The notes under the pieces were generated by a model, which saw nothing but the letters and a program-made list of their open reading frames with translations, did no database searches and had not been told where the DNA came from. This document shows, piece after piece, positions 7,223 to 15,949 of a stretch of 64,000 bases of DNA. The number at the start of each line of letters is the position of its first letter. Positions within the stretch are counted from its first letter, which is position 1. This stretch comes from Streptomyces sp. TRM49041 (GTDB lineage Bacteria > Actinomycetota > Actinomycetes > Streptomycetales > Streptomycetaceae). A program made the translations under genes and the position numbers. The DNA lies in the NCBI RefSeq assembly GCF_008271805.1, contig NZ_VSRY01000146.1, forward strand, positions 1-64,000. Reading direction: 5' to 3'.

Positions 7223-8114
7223 CGGCTTCCCGCATGTTTTCGCAGGTCAGCGGCATACCTGACAGGTTGCCAGGCCCGCCGTCCCGCACATGTCCCGCGA
7301 GAATGAAAAAGCCTATTTTGCTCGCCTTGTCCGTATCATTCCCCGCGGTAGTCGATCCATGCGCCATGACGTAGATCACGACTTCCTCGGGCAAGCGTAG
7401 GGGTATATGGTGCGCCCCTCAATCGAACAAGGTGGCTGCCCGGAGCGTGCGGGCAGGCCAAAAGAGCGGGTTGTGCGCCTGGCTCGGTGGGGGCGCCTAC
7501 GCGCGGTGCCGGGGTGAAGGGTGGCCGACGGGCGCGTCCCGCCGCTTCTCATCCGCATGACCTTGGCGTGTGTGTGTCCCGGCTGGCTCTCCAGCCTCCG
7601 GCGGGCTGAGGGGGACCCGCCCTGACTTGGTGCCGGCGTGGGCACCGAGCCGCAGGTCTGCGCGGTAGACGGTGTTGGCCGGAGGGTGTGATCTCACGAA
7701 CCGCGACGGCGAACGTGCGAGTCGGATGCCGGCGGCTTTGCCGGCAGCCGCAGACCGGCAGGCGAAGGCCAGCCGGCGCGCACCAAGGCCAAGACGGCGC
7801 CGATCTCCCTTCGCCCAGCAGCGCTCGGCGTCGGCGCGACGCTCTTGCGTAATGCCCTGGGAAGGCCGACCGCGGTGGGTCGACCGCGTCCTGGAAGTGC
7901 TGTTCGGGCTGCCTGGTCGTGAATACAGGCGGCCGGTCGTGTGAAGTTGTGAGGCTGAGATTAGGGATGCGGCCTTTCGACGTGCGGGCAGGTGGTGGCG
8001 GTGGACTGTCAATGATCCGGAGGATCGCCGGTTTGGCCAACCGGCGATCCCGCGCTATGTTGCGCTGCCCGTAGCGGTGAGCGCAGGAGAGCCAAGATTT
8101 CCTGAGTTGTTGGT
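7223..8114. other. Gene-poor stretch at the element left end
   Basis: No credible gene is visible in this 892-base stretch. Short open frames are proline- and arginine-rich and lack ribosome sites. TGCCCG and CGGGCA around 7436-7454 form a small hairpin, possibly a terminator. The last 140 bases contain one copy of the dispersed palindromic element (separate entry). Such a region next to an attachment site could carry integrase arm-binding sites, but I see no obvious short repeats that prove this. Confidence 0.5.
7973..8064. repeat. Dispersed palindromic element, copy A
   Basis: A core inverted repeat GGATCGCCGGTT / AACCGGCGATCC (8022-8033 and 8039-8050, loop TGGCC) is followed by CGCGCTATGTTGCGC. 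It is preceded by about 50 bases (CCTTTCGACGTGCGGGCAGG onward) nearly identical to copy B at 24916-25008. It lies about 60 bases beyond the stop of the minus-strand gene at 8115. See the finding on the three copies. Confidence 0.85.
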
Positions 8115-9515
8115 TCAGAGCGGGCGCCGTTTGCGGATGGGCAGGATGCTCAGGGCCATGATGGTGCTGTCGTCCTGGAACGAGATCGGGTCGTTCCATT
8201 TCCCGGCTTCATGGGAGTCACGCCGTTTGGAGCGGAGTTCGTAGGCCGCTTGCCGGTACTCCTCCACGCGGCCGTCTTTGATCAGTTCGTACAATTCTGA
8301 GTCCACTCCGGAGAATGCCTCGATGCGTGCGGTCCCCATGCGGAAGACGTTGTCCGTGCCGACGAATTTCGTGTCGCCGACCTCGATGTCCGCGTCGTCG
8401 ACGCTCGATGTTGCGGCGAAGGCGGGCACGTCGTAGTGCTCTCGCCCTTGGCGGGCGGTGAGATACCCGGCCGTGTATTTCCGTCCGCCCGAGAAAGCGG
8501 TCAGGCCGGCTGCTGCGGTACGGGCCAGGAGCTGGCCGAACCAGGCGAGATCGTCCTCGCCCACCTGGAAGCCGTCGACCGTCCGCGCCCGTCGACCGTC
8601 GCGGGCCGGTACGCGAATGGCGTTGGGGTAGGGGATTCCGGGCTTGTCCCTGATCTCCTCGTCGGCGTCATTCAGGGCGCCGGGTATTCGGAGGGGGAGC
8701 AGAGCCTCGCCTGGGGATTGCAGCACATTGACCACGACCCCGCCCTGGCCCATGAGTTCGGTGGACAGCATCAGGCAGGGCGTGGTGTTCCAGGGGCCGA
8801 TCTGCATGCCCTCGGTCAGTTCCGCTCCCTTGACGAGTTGCTGGATCGTGGTGCTGCGGGTTCGGCCGGTGCGCTTGCTGGGCTTCTGGTGGTTTCCGCG
8901 GCAGGCCACGAAGGTGACTTTCGACGGCTCGCCGGGTTTCCATGCCTCGATGATGTAGTCGGGCCGGGGCCGTGAGCCCTTGTTCCGTTGGGAGACGCTC
9001 AGGGGCCAGCCGGCTCGCAGCACCGTGTTCGTATCGACGACCGAGACGATGTGGTCGGGGTAGCGCTGCTGCACGATGTGCTCCGCCACGGCGAGCCCGA
9101 AGCCGACGGCCAGCTCCCGGGCCTGCATGCCCTTATACCAGCTTTCGGAAGAGCGGCCCTTGTCGGTGAGATCCATGGCGCCGGCGCGATTGCCGTCCAG
9201 CGCCTCGCAGAACTTCAGGCTCAGCCAGTGTTCCGCCAGCCCGCGCCCCATTCCCTGGCCGGCCAGCACGTAGCCGCGGGCTACGGCATGCAGCACCTGC
9301 CACGGCGTCAGGTCAATGGACCGCCCGTGCTCGGCCAGCGCGACCGGCCGCAGGTCGGGCTTCCTGCGCGCTGCCTCCTGGCCCTTCTGTCGGCGCCGCT
9401 TGTCGATGGCCGCCGCCGCGGAGTCCACGTGCGCGGCCAGTTCTGTCGTCGAGTGGATGTGAACGCTCGTCGAGCGGCTGAGAGCGTTCAGGATCTGTCG
9501 CGCGGTTCTCGCCAT
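8115..9515 (-). CDS. Degenerate PD-(D/E)XK-like protein beside the integrase
   Basis: A 466-residue protein starting MARTARQILNAL (ATG 9513-9515). The first 60 residues are helical and basic. A middle region contains RPRPDYIIEAW (residues 182-192) and then TFVACRGNHQKP (201-212), followed by QLVKGAELTEG. The arrangement of PD, hydrophobic strand and VECKG-like strand is that of restriction-type nuclease folds, but the expected Glu and Lys are Ala204 and Arg206. It is therefore either inactive or uses shifted residues. It is divergent from the integrase gene, with 258 bases between starts. I do not know a named family; the nuclease relationship is inference from motif shape. Confidence 0.6.
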   Translation of the reverse strand: MARTARQILNALSRSTSVHIHSTTELAAHVDSAAAAIDKRRRQKGQEAARRKPDLRPVALAEHGRSIDLTPWQVLHAVARGYVLAGQGMGRGLAEHWLSLKFCEALDGNRAGAMDLTDKGRSSESWYKGMQARELAVGFGLAVAEHIVQQRYPDHIVSVVDTNTVLRAGWPLSVSQRNKGSRPRPDYIIEAWKPGEPSKVTFVACRGNHQKPSKRTGRTRSTTIQQLVKGAELTEGMQIGPWNTTPCLMLSTELMGQGGVVVNVLQSPGEALLPLRIPGALNDADEEIRDKPGIPYPNAIRVPARDGRRARTVDGFQVGEDDLAWFGQLLARTAAAGLTAFSGGRKYTAGYLTARQGREHYDVPAFAATSSVDDADIEVGDTKFVGTDNVFRMGTARIEAFSGVDSELYELIKDGRVEEYRQAAYELRSKRRDSHEAGKWNDPISFQDDSTIMALSILPIRKRRPL

Positions 9516-9773
9516 GCATCCCCCACGGTGTCCGTGCTCTGGCGCGCCGGGAACGGTAGTTCGGGACATCGGGGCGCGTGCAAGTGCGCATAGTGCGGCA
9601 AGGACCACAACTGGCCACACCGGGACCAGGTATGACCAGTGGTGACGGAAGCCGGGTCGAACGTCCGACAATCCGCGCTCGTCAACATGACGCGCTCGAG
9701 TGCCCTCTTGCGAGGGGATGTTGGTGTGGATGTGCCGGGCAGCCATTCTCCCGCCGATCAGAAGGAGGCGGGT

Positions 9774-11144
9774 ATGGACCTGAACGAGCACCACGGCGTC
9801 GCATCTCAGCCCGAGCAGCCTGCGGACCGAACCCCGGCGCAGCCGCACGGCGGCAGCGCGGTCGCGGGCTTGGCCGGAGAGTTCGGGGCGGAGCTGGTGC
9901 GGGCCATCCGCGTGGGACTGGCCGAGGTGAGCAACTCCGGCCAGGGGGCACAGGGGCCGTCGCACATGAGCTGGTACTCCTTCGCGACCGAGTACGCGCG
10001 AGCCCATTGGCCAGGCCGGGCGGCGAAGACCCGGGACGAGGGAAGCGACGCGCTGACGGCCGTCACGATGGCGATGCTGGGGGACCTGCCGGGCCGGCCG
10101 AACGGGCACCTGCTGCGCCGTGCCCTGCGGCACTGGGCGTTCGTCACGCTCCGGCCCGGACAGGGGGAGATGTCGGCGCAGGACCGGCTGGTGCTGCAGT
10201 GGGTCGCCAAGGCATCCCGTCCCCTGGTGGATCTGCATGATCCGGTCCTGGCACGTGATGTGCTGGAGTCGCTGCGCCGCAAGCTGGACGGGAGTGAGGC
10301 GGCGGTGGAGACGATGCGCCGTAAGCGCAAGGTACTGGTGCACGCGCTGCATTACGCCGTGGAGCGGGGCGAGCTGGGCAGCCACCCGTTGAACAGGGTT
10401 CGCTGGCGGGTGCCTAAACCGGCGGTGGCGGTGGATCCGCGGGTGGTGGCCAACCCGTACCAGGCGCGGGATCTGCTGGACGCCGTCTCCTACGTGGGCG
10501 GCTACCGGAGGGCTCGGGGCCGTCGGCTGGTCGGGTTCTTCGCGGGCATGTACTACGCGGGCCTGCGTCCGGAGGAGGCGGTCGCGGTGGCGCTGCCGGA
10601 CTGCCGGCTGCCCCGCACTGGGTGGGGGCGGCTGATCCTGCACCGTACTCGGCCGCAGGCGGGTAAACGGTGGACCGACACCGGCGAGTTCCATGATGAG
10701 CGCGGGCTGAAGAACCGCCCGCCCGGGGAGACGCGGGTGGTGCCGTTGCCTCCGCATCTGGTGGCGATGTGGAGGGAGCATGTTGCCACGTTCGGCACGG
10801 CCGACGATGGGCGGCTGTTCTTCACCGAGCAGGGCCGGGTCGTCAGCTACTCCACCTACCACCGGGTCTGGCGTGAGAGCCGTGACCTTGCCCTGTCTCC
10901 GGCGCTCACCAGCACGCCGCTCGCGAAGCGGCCGTACGATCTGCGGCATTCGGCGCTGTCCACGTGGCTGTGCGCGGGCGCGGACCCGGCCGAGGTCGCC
11001 CAGCGGGCCGGCAACAGTGTCGAGGTTCTGCTGTCCCGGTACGCGAAGTGCCTGTATGACCGGCAGTCCATCAACAACCAGCGCATCGAAGGGCTGTTGA
11101 GCTCCTACGACCAGCCGCCTGAGCCTGACCAGGCGCACGATTAG
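9774..11144 (+). CDS. Tyrosine recombinase / integrase
   Basis: A 456-residue protein with an SAM-like core-binding region (about 115-210) and a C-terminal catalytic domain: GLRPEE (Arg265), PYDLRHSALSTWL (Arg391, with Tyr388 where many families have His), RAGNSVEVLLSRYAKC (nucleophile Tyr423). The start is ATG 9774 because AAGGAGG at 9762-9768 precedes it, although the frame is open further upstream. It is the likely integrase for the tRNA-Arg attachment remnant 2.5 kb to its left. Bases 9863-10030 have a decayed duplicate at 17591-17754. Confidence 0.93.
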   Translation: MDLNEHHGVASQPEQPADRTPAQPHGGSAVAGLAGEFGAELVRAIRVGLAEVSNSGQGAQGPSHMSWYSFATEYARAHWPGRAAKTRDEGSDALTAVTMAMLGDLPGRPNGHLLRRALRHWAFVTLRPGQGEMSAQDRLVLQWVAKASRPLVDLHDPVLARDVLESLRRKLDGSEAAVETMRRKRKVLVHALHYAVERGELGSHPLNRVRWRVPKPAVAVDPRVVANPYQARDLLDAVSYVGGYRRARGRRLVGFFAGMYYAGLRPEEAVAVALPDCRLPRTGWGRLILHRTRPQAGKRWTDTGEFHDERGLKNRPPGETRVVPLPPHLVAMWREHVATFGTADDGRLFFTEQGRVVSYSTYHRVWRESRDLALSPALTSTPLAKRPYDLRHSALSTWLCAGADPAEVAQRAGNSVEVLLSRYAKCLYDRQSINNQRIEGLLSSYDQPPEPDQAHD

Positions 11145-11383
11145 CCTGGGATCGCGGACATGGCGTGGTTGGGTACGCGGTCCGACCGTTGCGGCGTGCG
11201 CTCGGGTGCGTGCGCGTCCCCGACGGTTCCCCTGCGCATGTCCGTGGCTCGCGCTTGAGCCGCCGTCACATCTCCTGCCGTGCCGCAGGTGTAGCGGCGC
11301 GGACACGGAGCGGGGTTGATATTCTGCACGACCGTTGCTCTTCTGGGTGATGCGGTGATCTACTGCATGCTCCGAAGTGGCTT

Positions 11384-12550
11384 ATGGGGGAACTGTGCGA
11401 ACAGGCCATTTTGCCGTGTATCGAGGGTTCAGCGCTGTGCGCCAGCGCGCACGAGGCAGCCGTGACTCTCGCGCCTGCTGACGGCGGCCGTCGGAGCAGG
11501 CGCGGGTTCGCCTACCAGGATGCCGTCACGTTGCTGGACTGCCTGGACATGCTCGAAGGGCGGTGGACGGCGGTCTCGTGGGAGGACCTGGAGGACATCC
11601 TGTGTCATCGGGATGGCGCCCCCGTATACCGGCAGGTCAAGACGATCGAGGAAGCCGGTACGCGGCACAGTATCGCCAACGTTTGCAAGCCGGAGGAAAA
11701 GAAGGCCGCAGACAGCAGCTATCTGGGCAAGCTGTTCCTGGGCAAGCCGCTGCCGGACGGTACACGGTTCACCTTCATCGTCAACGAGACGCCCCAGCGG
11801 GACCTGTATGCGTTCGTCGCGGAACGTGATCGTCCTCGCGGCCCGGTGAGCGCGGACGCCCGCGCGGACATCGTCAAGAGGCTCAGCGGGGTGCAACTGC
11901 CAGACGGCAGGGACATCGGATGGTGTGTCGACCGCCTGGACGTCCTGGTGGAGGCGCGCACCATCGACCAGGTCGAGGCCGAGGCCATGGCGCGACTGGC
12001 GCCACTGGTGGAAGCGTGCCTGGGCGAGAAACCGCTGTACGAGGAAGTCGAGGAGGTCATGATCTGGCTGATCTCCAAGTACATAGCCCGCAGCGCCCTT
12101 GAGCTGCGACCGACAACCTTCACCGCGGACGACTTCGGCCGGGCCCTGGACGACAGCGTGCGCAGAGCAACCGGGCGACGGCGAGACGGTTCCACCGAAC
12201 TGTTGATGAAACTCAAGCTCAAGCTGCGAGCTGCCGAAATACCGGAGCCCGAGGCGGAAGCCCAGCACGATGCCATGCTCGCCTACCGTCGGACCTACCG
12301 CGCCAGTGTCGGCACCCGGCGCCGCGCGTACGACGACCTGGCCGATCAGATCAACGCCATCTGCACGCTCACGATGGCGAAACGACGCGCCGGACGCCTC
12401 GCCGCCGGCTCGGCGGCGTACTTCGAGACGCTTGTGGCCGTGAGCGAGCTGCCCGAGGTGACCAGCCGGCAGTTCACCCTCGCCGAGGCCCACGCAGTGC
12501 TTTCCGACATCACGGCACGCTGCCAGAACAGGTACGCCGATGCCTCATAA
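11384..12550 (+). CDS. DUF4297/Cap4-type nuclease, effector of a Lamassu-like system
   Basis: The N-terminal part reads RRGFAYQDAVTLLDCLDM, then VSWEDLEDILC and VYRQVKTIEE. This is the DUF4297 form of PD-(D/E)XK nuclease (acidic residues near 67-72, QVK near 84-86), as in CD-NTase-associated Cap4. The remaining 280 residues are helical and probably sense the partner proteins. The gene is first of three overlapping genes with a middle component and an SMC-like ATPase, the gene order of Lamassu / ABC three-component defence systems. An alternative start is GTG near 11462, which would trim 26 residues. On activation the protein is expected to cut DNA; this is family knowledge, not shown here. 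Confidence 0.78.
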   Translation: MGELCEQAILPCIEGSALCASAHEAAVTLAPADGGRRSRRGFAYQDAVTLLDCLDMLEGRWTAVSWEDLEDILCHRDGAPVYRQVKTIEEAGTRHSIANVCKPEEKKAADSSYLGKLFLGKPLPDGTRFTFIVNETPQRDLYAFVAERDRPRGPVSADARADIVKRLSGVQLPDGRDIGWCVDRLDVLVEARTIDQVEAEAMARLAPLVEACLGEKPLYEEVEEVMIWLISKYIARSALELRPTTFTADDFGRALDDSVRRATGRRRDGSTELLMKLKLKLRAAEIPEPEAEAQHDAMLAYRRTYRASVGTRRRAYDDLADQINAICTLTMAKRRAGRLAAGSAAYFETLVAVSELPEVTSRQFTLAEAHAVLSDITARCQNRYADAS

Positions 12551-13118
12551 GATCGGCAGCAGCGTGGTGCCCCCGCTGTATCGCGCCTGGGACCCGGACG
12601 ACTCCCCTGACTTCCACGCAACACGGCTCCTGCTGCTCATCTACCTCTGCGGCGAGGAGCCCGGCCCCTATATCGAGGGACGGACGAAGTTCGCCAAACT
12701 TGATTTCTTCGTGCGCTATCCAGGATTCCTGGAGCGGGCCCACGCCGCGATGCCGGAAGCCGTCGATACCGAAACCGCGTTTCTCGCCCGTGACCCGTCC
12801 GAAGTCGAGGCACCGATGATCCGCTACCGCTACGGACCCTGGGACCAGCGCTACCGGCAATTCCTCGCCTTCCTCGTCTCTCGGGACCTCGTGACCATCA
12901 CCACCCACCGGGTCGAACGAGTGAAACTCAAAGCCGCCGGCAAGAGGACCGCGCAACGCCTTACCGAGGCCCCTCAGTTCCAGCCACTGGTCCGGCGCTG
13001 TCAGGCTATGCGAGGAAATCTGGCTGCCATGTCGGGCACCGACCTGAAGAACCTGATCTACGACCTGTTCCCAGACGAGGTCGGCAACGCGCCCTTCCGC
13101 CAGGAGATCCGGCCATGA
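12540..13118 (+). CDS. Lamassu / ABC-3C middle component
   Basis: A 192-residue protein opening with MPHKIGSSVVPPLYRAWDPD, then LLLLIYLCGEEPGPYIEGRT, FAKLDFFVRYPGFLERA, YRYGPWDQRYRQFLAFLVSRD and LVTITTHRVERVKL. This winged-helix-like pattern with a KLD-FFVRYP segment is characteristic of the accessory (LmuC-like, ABC-3C middle component) proteins that sit between nuclease and SMC genes. It overlaps the nuclease gene by 11 bases and the ATPase gene by 4 (ATGA). No catalytic motif is visible, so it is likely structural or regulatory. Confidence 0.78.
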   Translation: MPHKIGSSVVPPLYRAWDPDDSPDFHATRLLLLIYLCGEEPGPYIEGRTKFAKLDFFVRYPGFLERAHAAMPEAVDTETAFLARDPSEVEAPMIRYRYGPWDQRYRQFLAFLVSRDLVTITTHRVERVKLKAAGKRTAQRLTEAPQFQPLVRRCQAMRGNLAAMSGTDLKNLIYDLFPDEVGNAPFRQEIRP

Positions 13119-15034
13119 CAAAACCCGTGACCGCCCACCCCGACCGCGGGATCAGGATCGACTCCGTCAAGCTCGTCCACAACACCGCAGAAATCGACGA
13201 GTATGCCTTCGGAACCGGCATGCTGAACATCCTCAGCGGGCCCCGCAACAGCTCCAAGACCACCACGCTGAAGGTCATCGACTACTGCTTCGGCGACCGC
13301 GGCGGGATGATCGATGCTCTCGGTGCCGCCGTCTCCGACGAGTACATCGAGGTCTCCACCGCGATCCGGCTCAACGGCCACCCCCGCACCCTGACTCGTC
13401 TCCTCCAGCACGGGCGCATGAACAAGGTGTACGTCGACGGAGACGAGCTGACCGACGCCGACTTCTCCGACTGGATCCTGCGCGAACTGGGCTGGCCCAA
13501 CCTGCGCATCCCCAAGGGTCTCCACCCGGCCACGGCCAGTGAACTGACGCCCTTGTCCTTCCGGAACCTGCTGCGCCACTTCTACCGCAACGAGGAGTCC
13601 TGGACGAGCTTCGCCAACAAGGAGCATGAATTCATCCGGCGCGGCGTCGTCAGCATGCTCCTCGGCTTTGCCGGCTCCCGCTACGACACCAAGGAGTTCG
13701 CCGTCGCCCAGGCCAGGCGGCGCCTTGCCGAAGCCCAGGCAGTGGAGCGGGACGTGCAGGACAGCACATTGCAGGCCGTCACCGCCATCTCCGAACGGCT
13801 CCGCATTCCCGTCGCCCGCACCCTCGACCAGGTAGCGACCGCACGGGAAGAGGTCACCGCTCAACTGCACGCGGTTCGCCAACGACGTCATGAACTGACG
13901 CGCGAGATCAACAGCCTCCTGCAGGGAACGTCCACCACCGAGACGGCAGCCGGATACGACTCGTCACTGACGAGCGCCTACGAAGACATATCCCGGCGGT
14001 TGCAACTGGCGGTCGACGAGGTCGTCGCGCTCGAACAACTCAGCAACGAACACGCCTACTCCGCCCAGACGGTCACCTCGGAAGTGACCCGCATGGAACG
14101 CCTCATCGCCTCCGTGGAGACCTTCGACGCCCTCCCCGTACGACTCTGCCCAGCATGCGAACAACGCGTGGACCCGCACCGAGAGCATGGCGAAGACGCC
14201 TGCTACCTGTGCTTCCAACCGGTCGACGACGACCAGCGCCGCCGACGGGCACACGTGGAGATCCGGTCACTCAAGTCAGAACTTGCCGACCTGGAAGATG
14301 TCACCGCCCGCACCGCCGCCGATCTGCAGACGGCCCGCACCCGCCGAGCAGACCTTCAAAGCGAACAGGCACGGCTCGCGCATCGCATCAACGAAGAACG
14401 CGCCGCGCAGCTGGCCCCCTTCATGGCCAGCCTCGAAAACCTCGCCGCCCAGATCGCCCAGCTCGAACAGAAGATGACAGCCTTTCCCGCCATCGAGGAG
14501 ATCCTCCAACGCCGCGCCGTAGCCAGCCAGGCCGTCACCGCTGCACAACAAGCCGTCGACGCACTCGCCCAAGAGCCCGCCGCAGTTGCCACAGCTACGC
14601 TCACTTCCGTCGAACGATGCGCCCTGTTCGCCGAGCGAATGAACGAATTCCTGCACCGCTACCGCGAACGCGGCTGGGTCAAGGGCGCCATCACCATCAA
14701 CGACAGTGACCTCACTTTCTACGTCGGCACTCGCCCCTGGGACCAAGCCCTGGGGGCAGAGACGAAGGTGCTCTTCTTCCTGGCTTACAGCTACGCCACC
14801 CTGTTCCTGGCCTCTGACCTCGACGAAGGAGCAGCAGCCCCCGGCCTGCTGCTCCTGGACAACCCCTACCAGCAGGGCATCGGCACCACTGTGGTCGACG
14901 ACGTCCTGCAGGATCTGGCAAACGCGGCCCAGGCCACGGGCACCCAGATCATCAGCACCCAAGCCGTTCCGGTGCCACGCGACCCGGCCACCATCCGGCA
15001 AATCCATATGCCCAAGGAGTACGAAGCGCCGTAG
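13115..15034 (+). CDS. SMC/Rad50-like ATPase of the Lamassu-like system
   Basis: A 639-residue protein with an N-terminal ATP loop SGPRNSSKTTTLK (Gly42 to Thr49), two long coiled-coil arms, a central zinc hook (CPAC 345-348 and CYLC 363-366) and a C-terminal LLLLDNP (578-584) at the Walker B position. LGAETKVLFFLAYSYA precedes it where the signature helix should be. The Walker A is unusual: the glycine before Lys is Ser, and Walker B has Asn after Asp. It overlaps the middle component by ATGA. In Lamassu systems this subunit senses foreign DNA ends or structures and restrains the nuclease. Confidence 0.85.
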   Translation: MTKPVTAHPDRGIRIDSVKLVHNTAEIDEYAFGTGMLNILSGPRNSSKTTTLKVIDYCFGDRGGMIDALGAAVSDEYIEVSTAIRLNGHPRTLTRLLQHGRMNKVYVDGDELTDADFSDWILRELGWPNLRIPKGLHPATASELTPLSFRNLLRHFYRNEESWTSFANKEHEFIRRGVVSMLLGFAGSRYDTKEFAVAQARRRLAEAQAVERDVQDSTLQAVTAISERLRIPVARTLDQVATAREEVTAQLHAVRQRRHELTREINSLLQGTSTTETAAGYDSSLTSAYEDISRRLQLAVDEVVALEQLSNEHAYSAQTVTSEVTRMERLIASVETFDALPVRLCPACEQRVDPHREHGEDACYLCFQPVDDDQRRRRAHVEIRSLKSELADLEDVTARTAADLQTARTRRADLQSEQARLAHRINEERAAQLAPFMASLENLAAQIAQLEQKMTAFPAIEEILQRRAVASQAVTAAQQAVDALAQEPAAVATATLTSVERCALFAERMNEFLHRYRERGWVKGAITINDSDLTFYVGTRPWDQALGAETKVLFFLAYSYATLFLASDLDEGAAAPGLLLLDNPYQQGIGTTVVDDVLQDLANAAQATGTQIISTQAVPVPRDPATIRQIHMPKEYEAP

Positions 15035-15131
15035 GTAGACACCCTCACTCCCGGTGTAACGGATCCCAAGGTGGATCTTGAACGGGCGTCGCAGAGAGCG
15101 GCCATGACTCAGCCATAAGTCGAGAGCAGGA

Positions 15132-15545
15132 TCAGACTTTGATGACGGTGGCGTGCCCACCGCACAGCGCGGTCAGGTCCTCGGGATCCGAGGTGAGGAT
15201 CGTGGCCGGCCCGGGGGCGGCGAGGGCGGTGGCGCTGAGCATGGCGTCGATGGCGTACTTGTGGCCGTGCAGGCCGGCGTCGGCGAGGAGGGCGGCGGCG
15301 TGGCGGGCGATGGGCTCGGTGACCGGTTCGACGACGAGGCGCGAGAGCGTCCACTCCAGGGCGGGGCGGTTGATCCGCGGGTGGACGACTTCCACCAGGG
15401 TGGCCGCGGAGGTGATCACCCGCAGGTCGTCGGCTCGGGCGAGGGCGAGCCAGGCGGTGACCGTGCGGTCGCGGAGGACGGCCTTGGCCAGTCCCTCGCT
15501 GTCCAGTACGAGGGTGCCGCCGGGGGTGGCGGGGGAGCGGGTCAC
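15132..15545 (-). CDS. PIN-domain (VapC-like) toxin
   Basis: A 137-residue protein with PIN acidic residues in order: LVLDSEGLAK (first Asp), SAATLVEVVH (Glu), YAIDAMLSATAL (Asp) and TSDPEDLTAL (final Asp). PIN toxins are Mg-dependent RNases, often acting on tRNA or rRNA. GTG/ATG coupling to the upstream ribbon-helix-helix gene (4-base overlap) marks a type II toxin-antitoxin pair. It is placed immediately after the Lamassu-like operon, on the opposite strand and convergent to it. Confidence 0.85.
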   Translation of the reverse strand: MTRSPATPGGTLVLDSEGLAKAVLRDRTVTAWLALARADDLRVITSAATLVEVVHPRINRPALEWTLSRLVVEPVTEPIARHAAALLADAGLHGHKYAIDAMLSATALAAPGPATILTSDPEDLTALCGGHATVIKV

Positions 15546-15805
15546 GCGGCGTTCGCTCCGCCCGTCGCCTGGTTGTCGCGGGCCTGGTGGAGCTGGTCGC
15601 GCAGGGCCTGGATCTCCTCGTCGGTGACGGGGCCGTGTTCGGCTTCGGCGACGGTGATGAGTTCGTTGAGGTTGTCGCGTTCGATCTGGCGGGCGACGGC
15701 GGCGGCGACATAGGCGGACAGGCCGGAGGGGCCGCTGCGGGCCTTGGCGGCTTCGGCGATGTCGCGCGGCATGGTGATCGAGTACTTGCCGGTAGGCTCA
15801 CTCAT
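15542..15805 (-). CDS. Ribbon-helix-helix antitoxin
   Basis: An 87-residue protein starting MSEPTGKYSITMPRDIAEAA (ATG 15803-15805). KYSITMPRDIAEAAKARSG is a ribbon-helix-helix strand and first helix, followed by LSAYVAAAVARQIERD. The C-terminal half (VTDEEIQALRDQLHQARDN) is the acidic and helical toxin-neutralising tail. The open frame reaches 15826, but the RHH strand then starts too late. It overlaps the PIN gene by 4 bases. Autoregulation is likely through the repeats upstream of its start. Confidence 0.82.
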   Translation of the reverse strand: MSEPTGKYSITMPRDIAEAAKARSGPSGLSAYVAAAVARQIERDNLNELITVAEAEHGPVTDEEIQALRDQLHQARDNQATGGANAA

Positions 15806-15840
15806 GCTACCTATCCTACCGCTCATCCTCCTACCTGTGT
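15803..15840 (-). promoter_or_regulatory. Candidate operator of the toxin-antitoxin pair
   Basis: Three CTACC pentamers (GTAGG on the transcribed strand) lie at 15807-15811, 15816-15820 and 15831-15835, immediately upstream of and touching the antitoxin start. Short spaced repeats at this place are what RHH antitoxins usually bind for autorepression. The spacing (9 and 15 bases) is not strictly regular, so this is suggestive only. Confidence 0.45.
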
Positions 15841-15949
15841 GTGGGGAACTCGGACCCGACCGTACGGGGCCGGGCGGCCACCGGCCCGCCGGTGATCCGT
15901 CCCTGTGGGAGTCCCCAGACGACCTGGCGCCCCGGCCGGGGGAGACGGA

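Noticed and set aside
7179-7262. A complete tRNA gene at this site
   Set aside because: The D-arm and 5' acceptor strand are missing and the bases above 7222 cannot pair to replace them, so only a 3' half is present.
8022-8050. The palindromic elements as ordinary transcription terminators
   Set aside because: They lie near gene ends, but they lack T-runs, their orientation to the nearest gene differs between copies, and up to 50 bases of flank are conserved. Termination may be a side effect but does not explain the conservation.
9516-11306. The frame of the 8115 gene stays open on the minus strand through the whole integrase gene
   Set aside because: It is the antisense shadow of a well-supported integrase gene. 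The residues beyond 9515 are His/Arg/Pro-rich, and the family-like sequence begins at MARTARQ.
15153-15713. A 186-codon Gly-rich plus-strand frame
   Set aside because: Antisense to the PIN/RHH toxin-antitoxin pair and pure shadow in composition.
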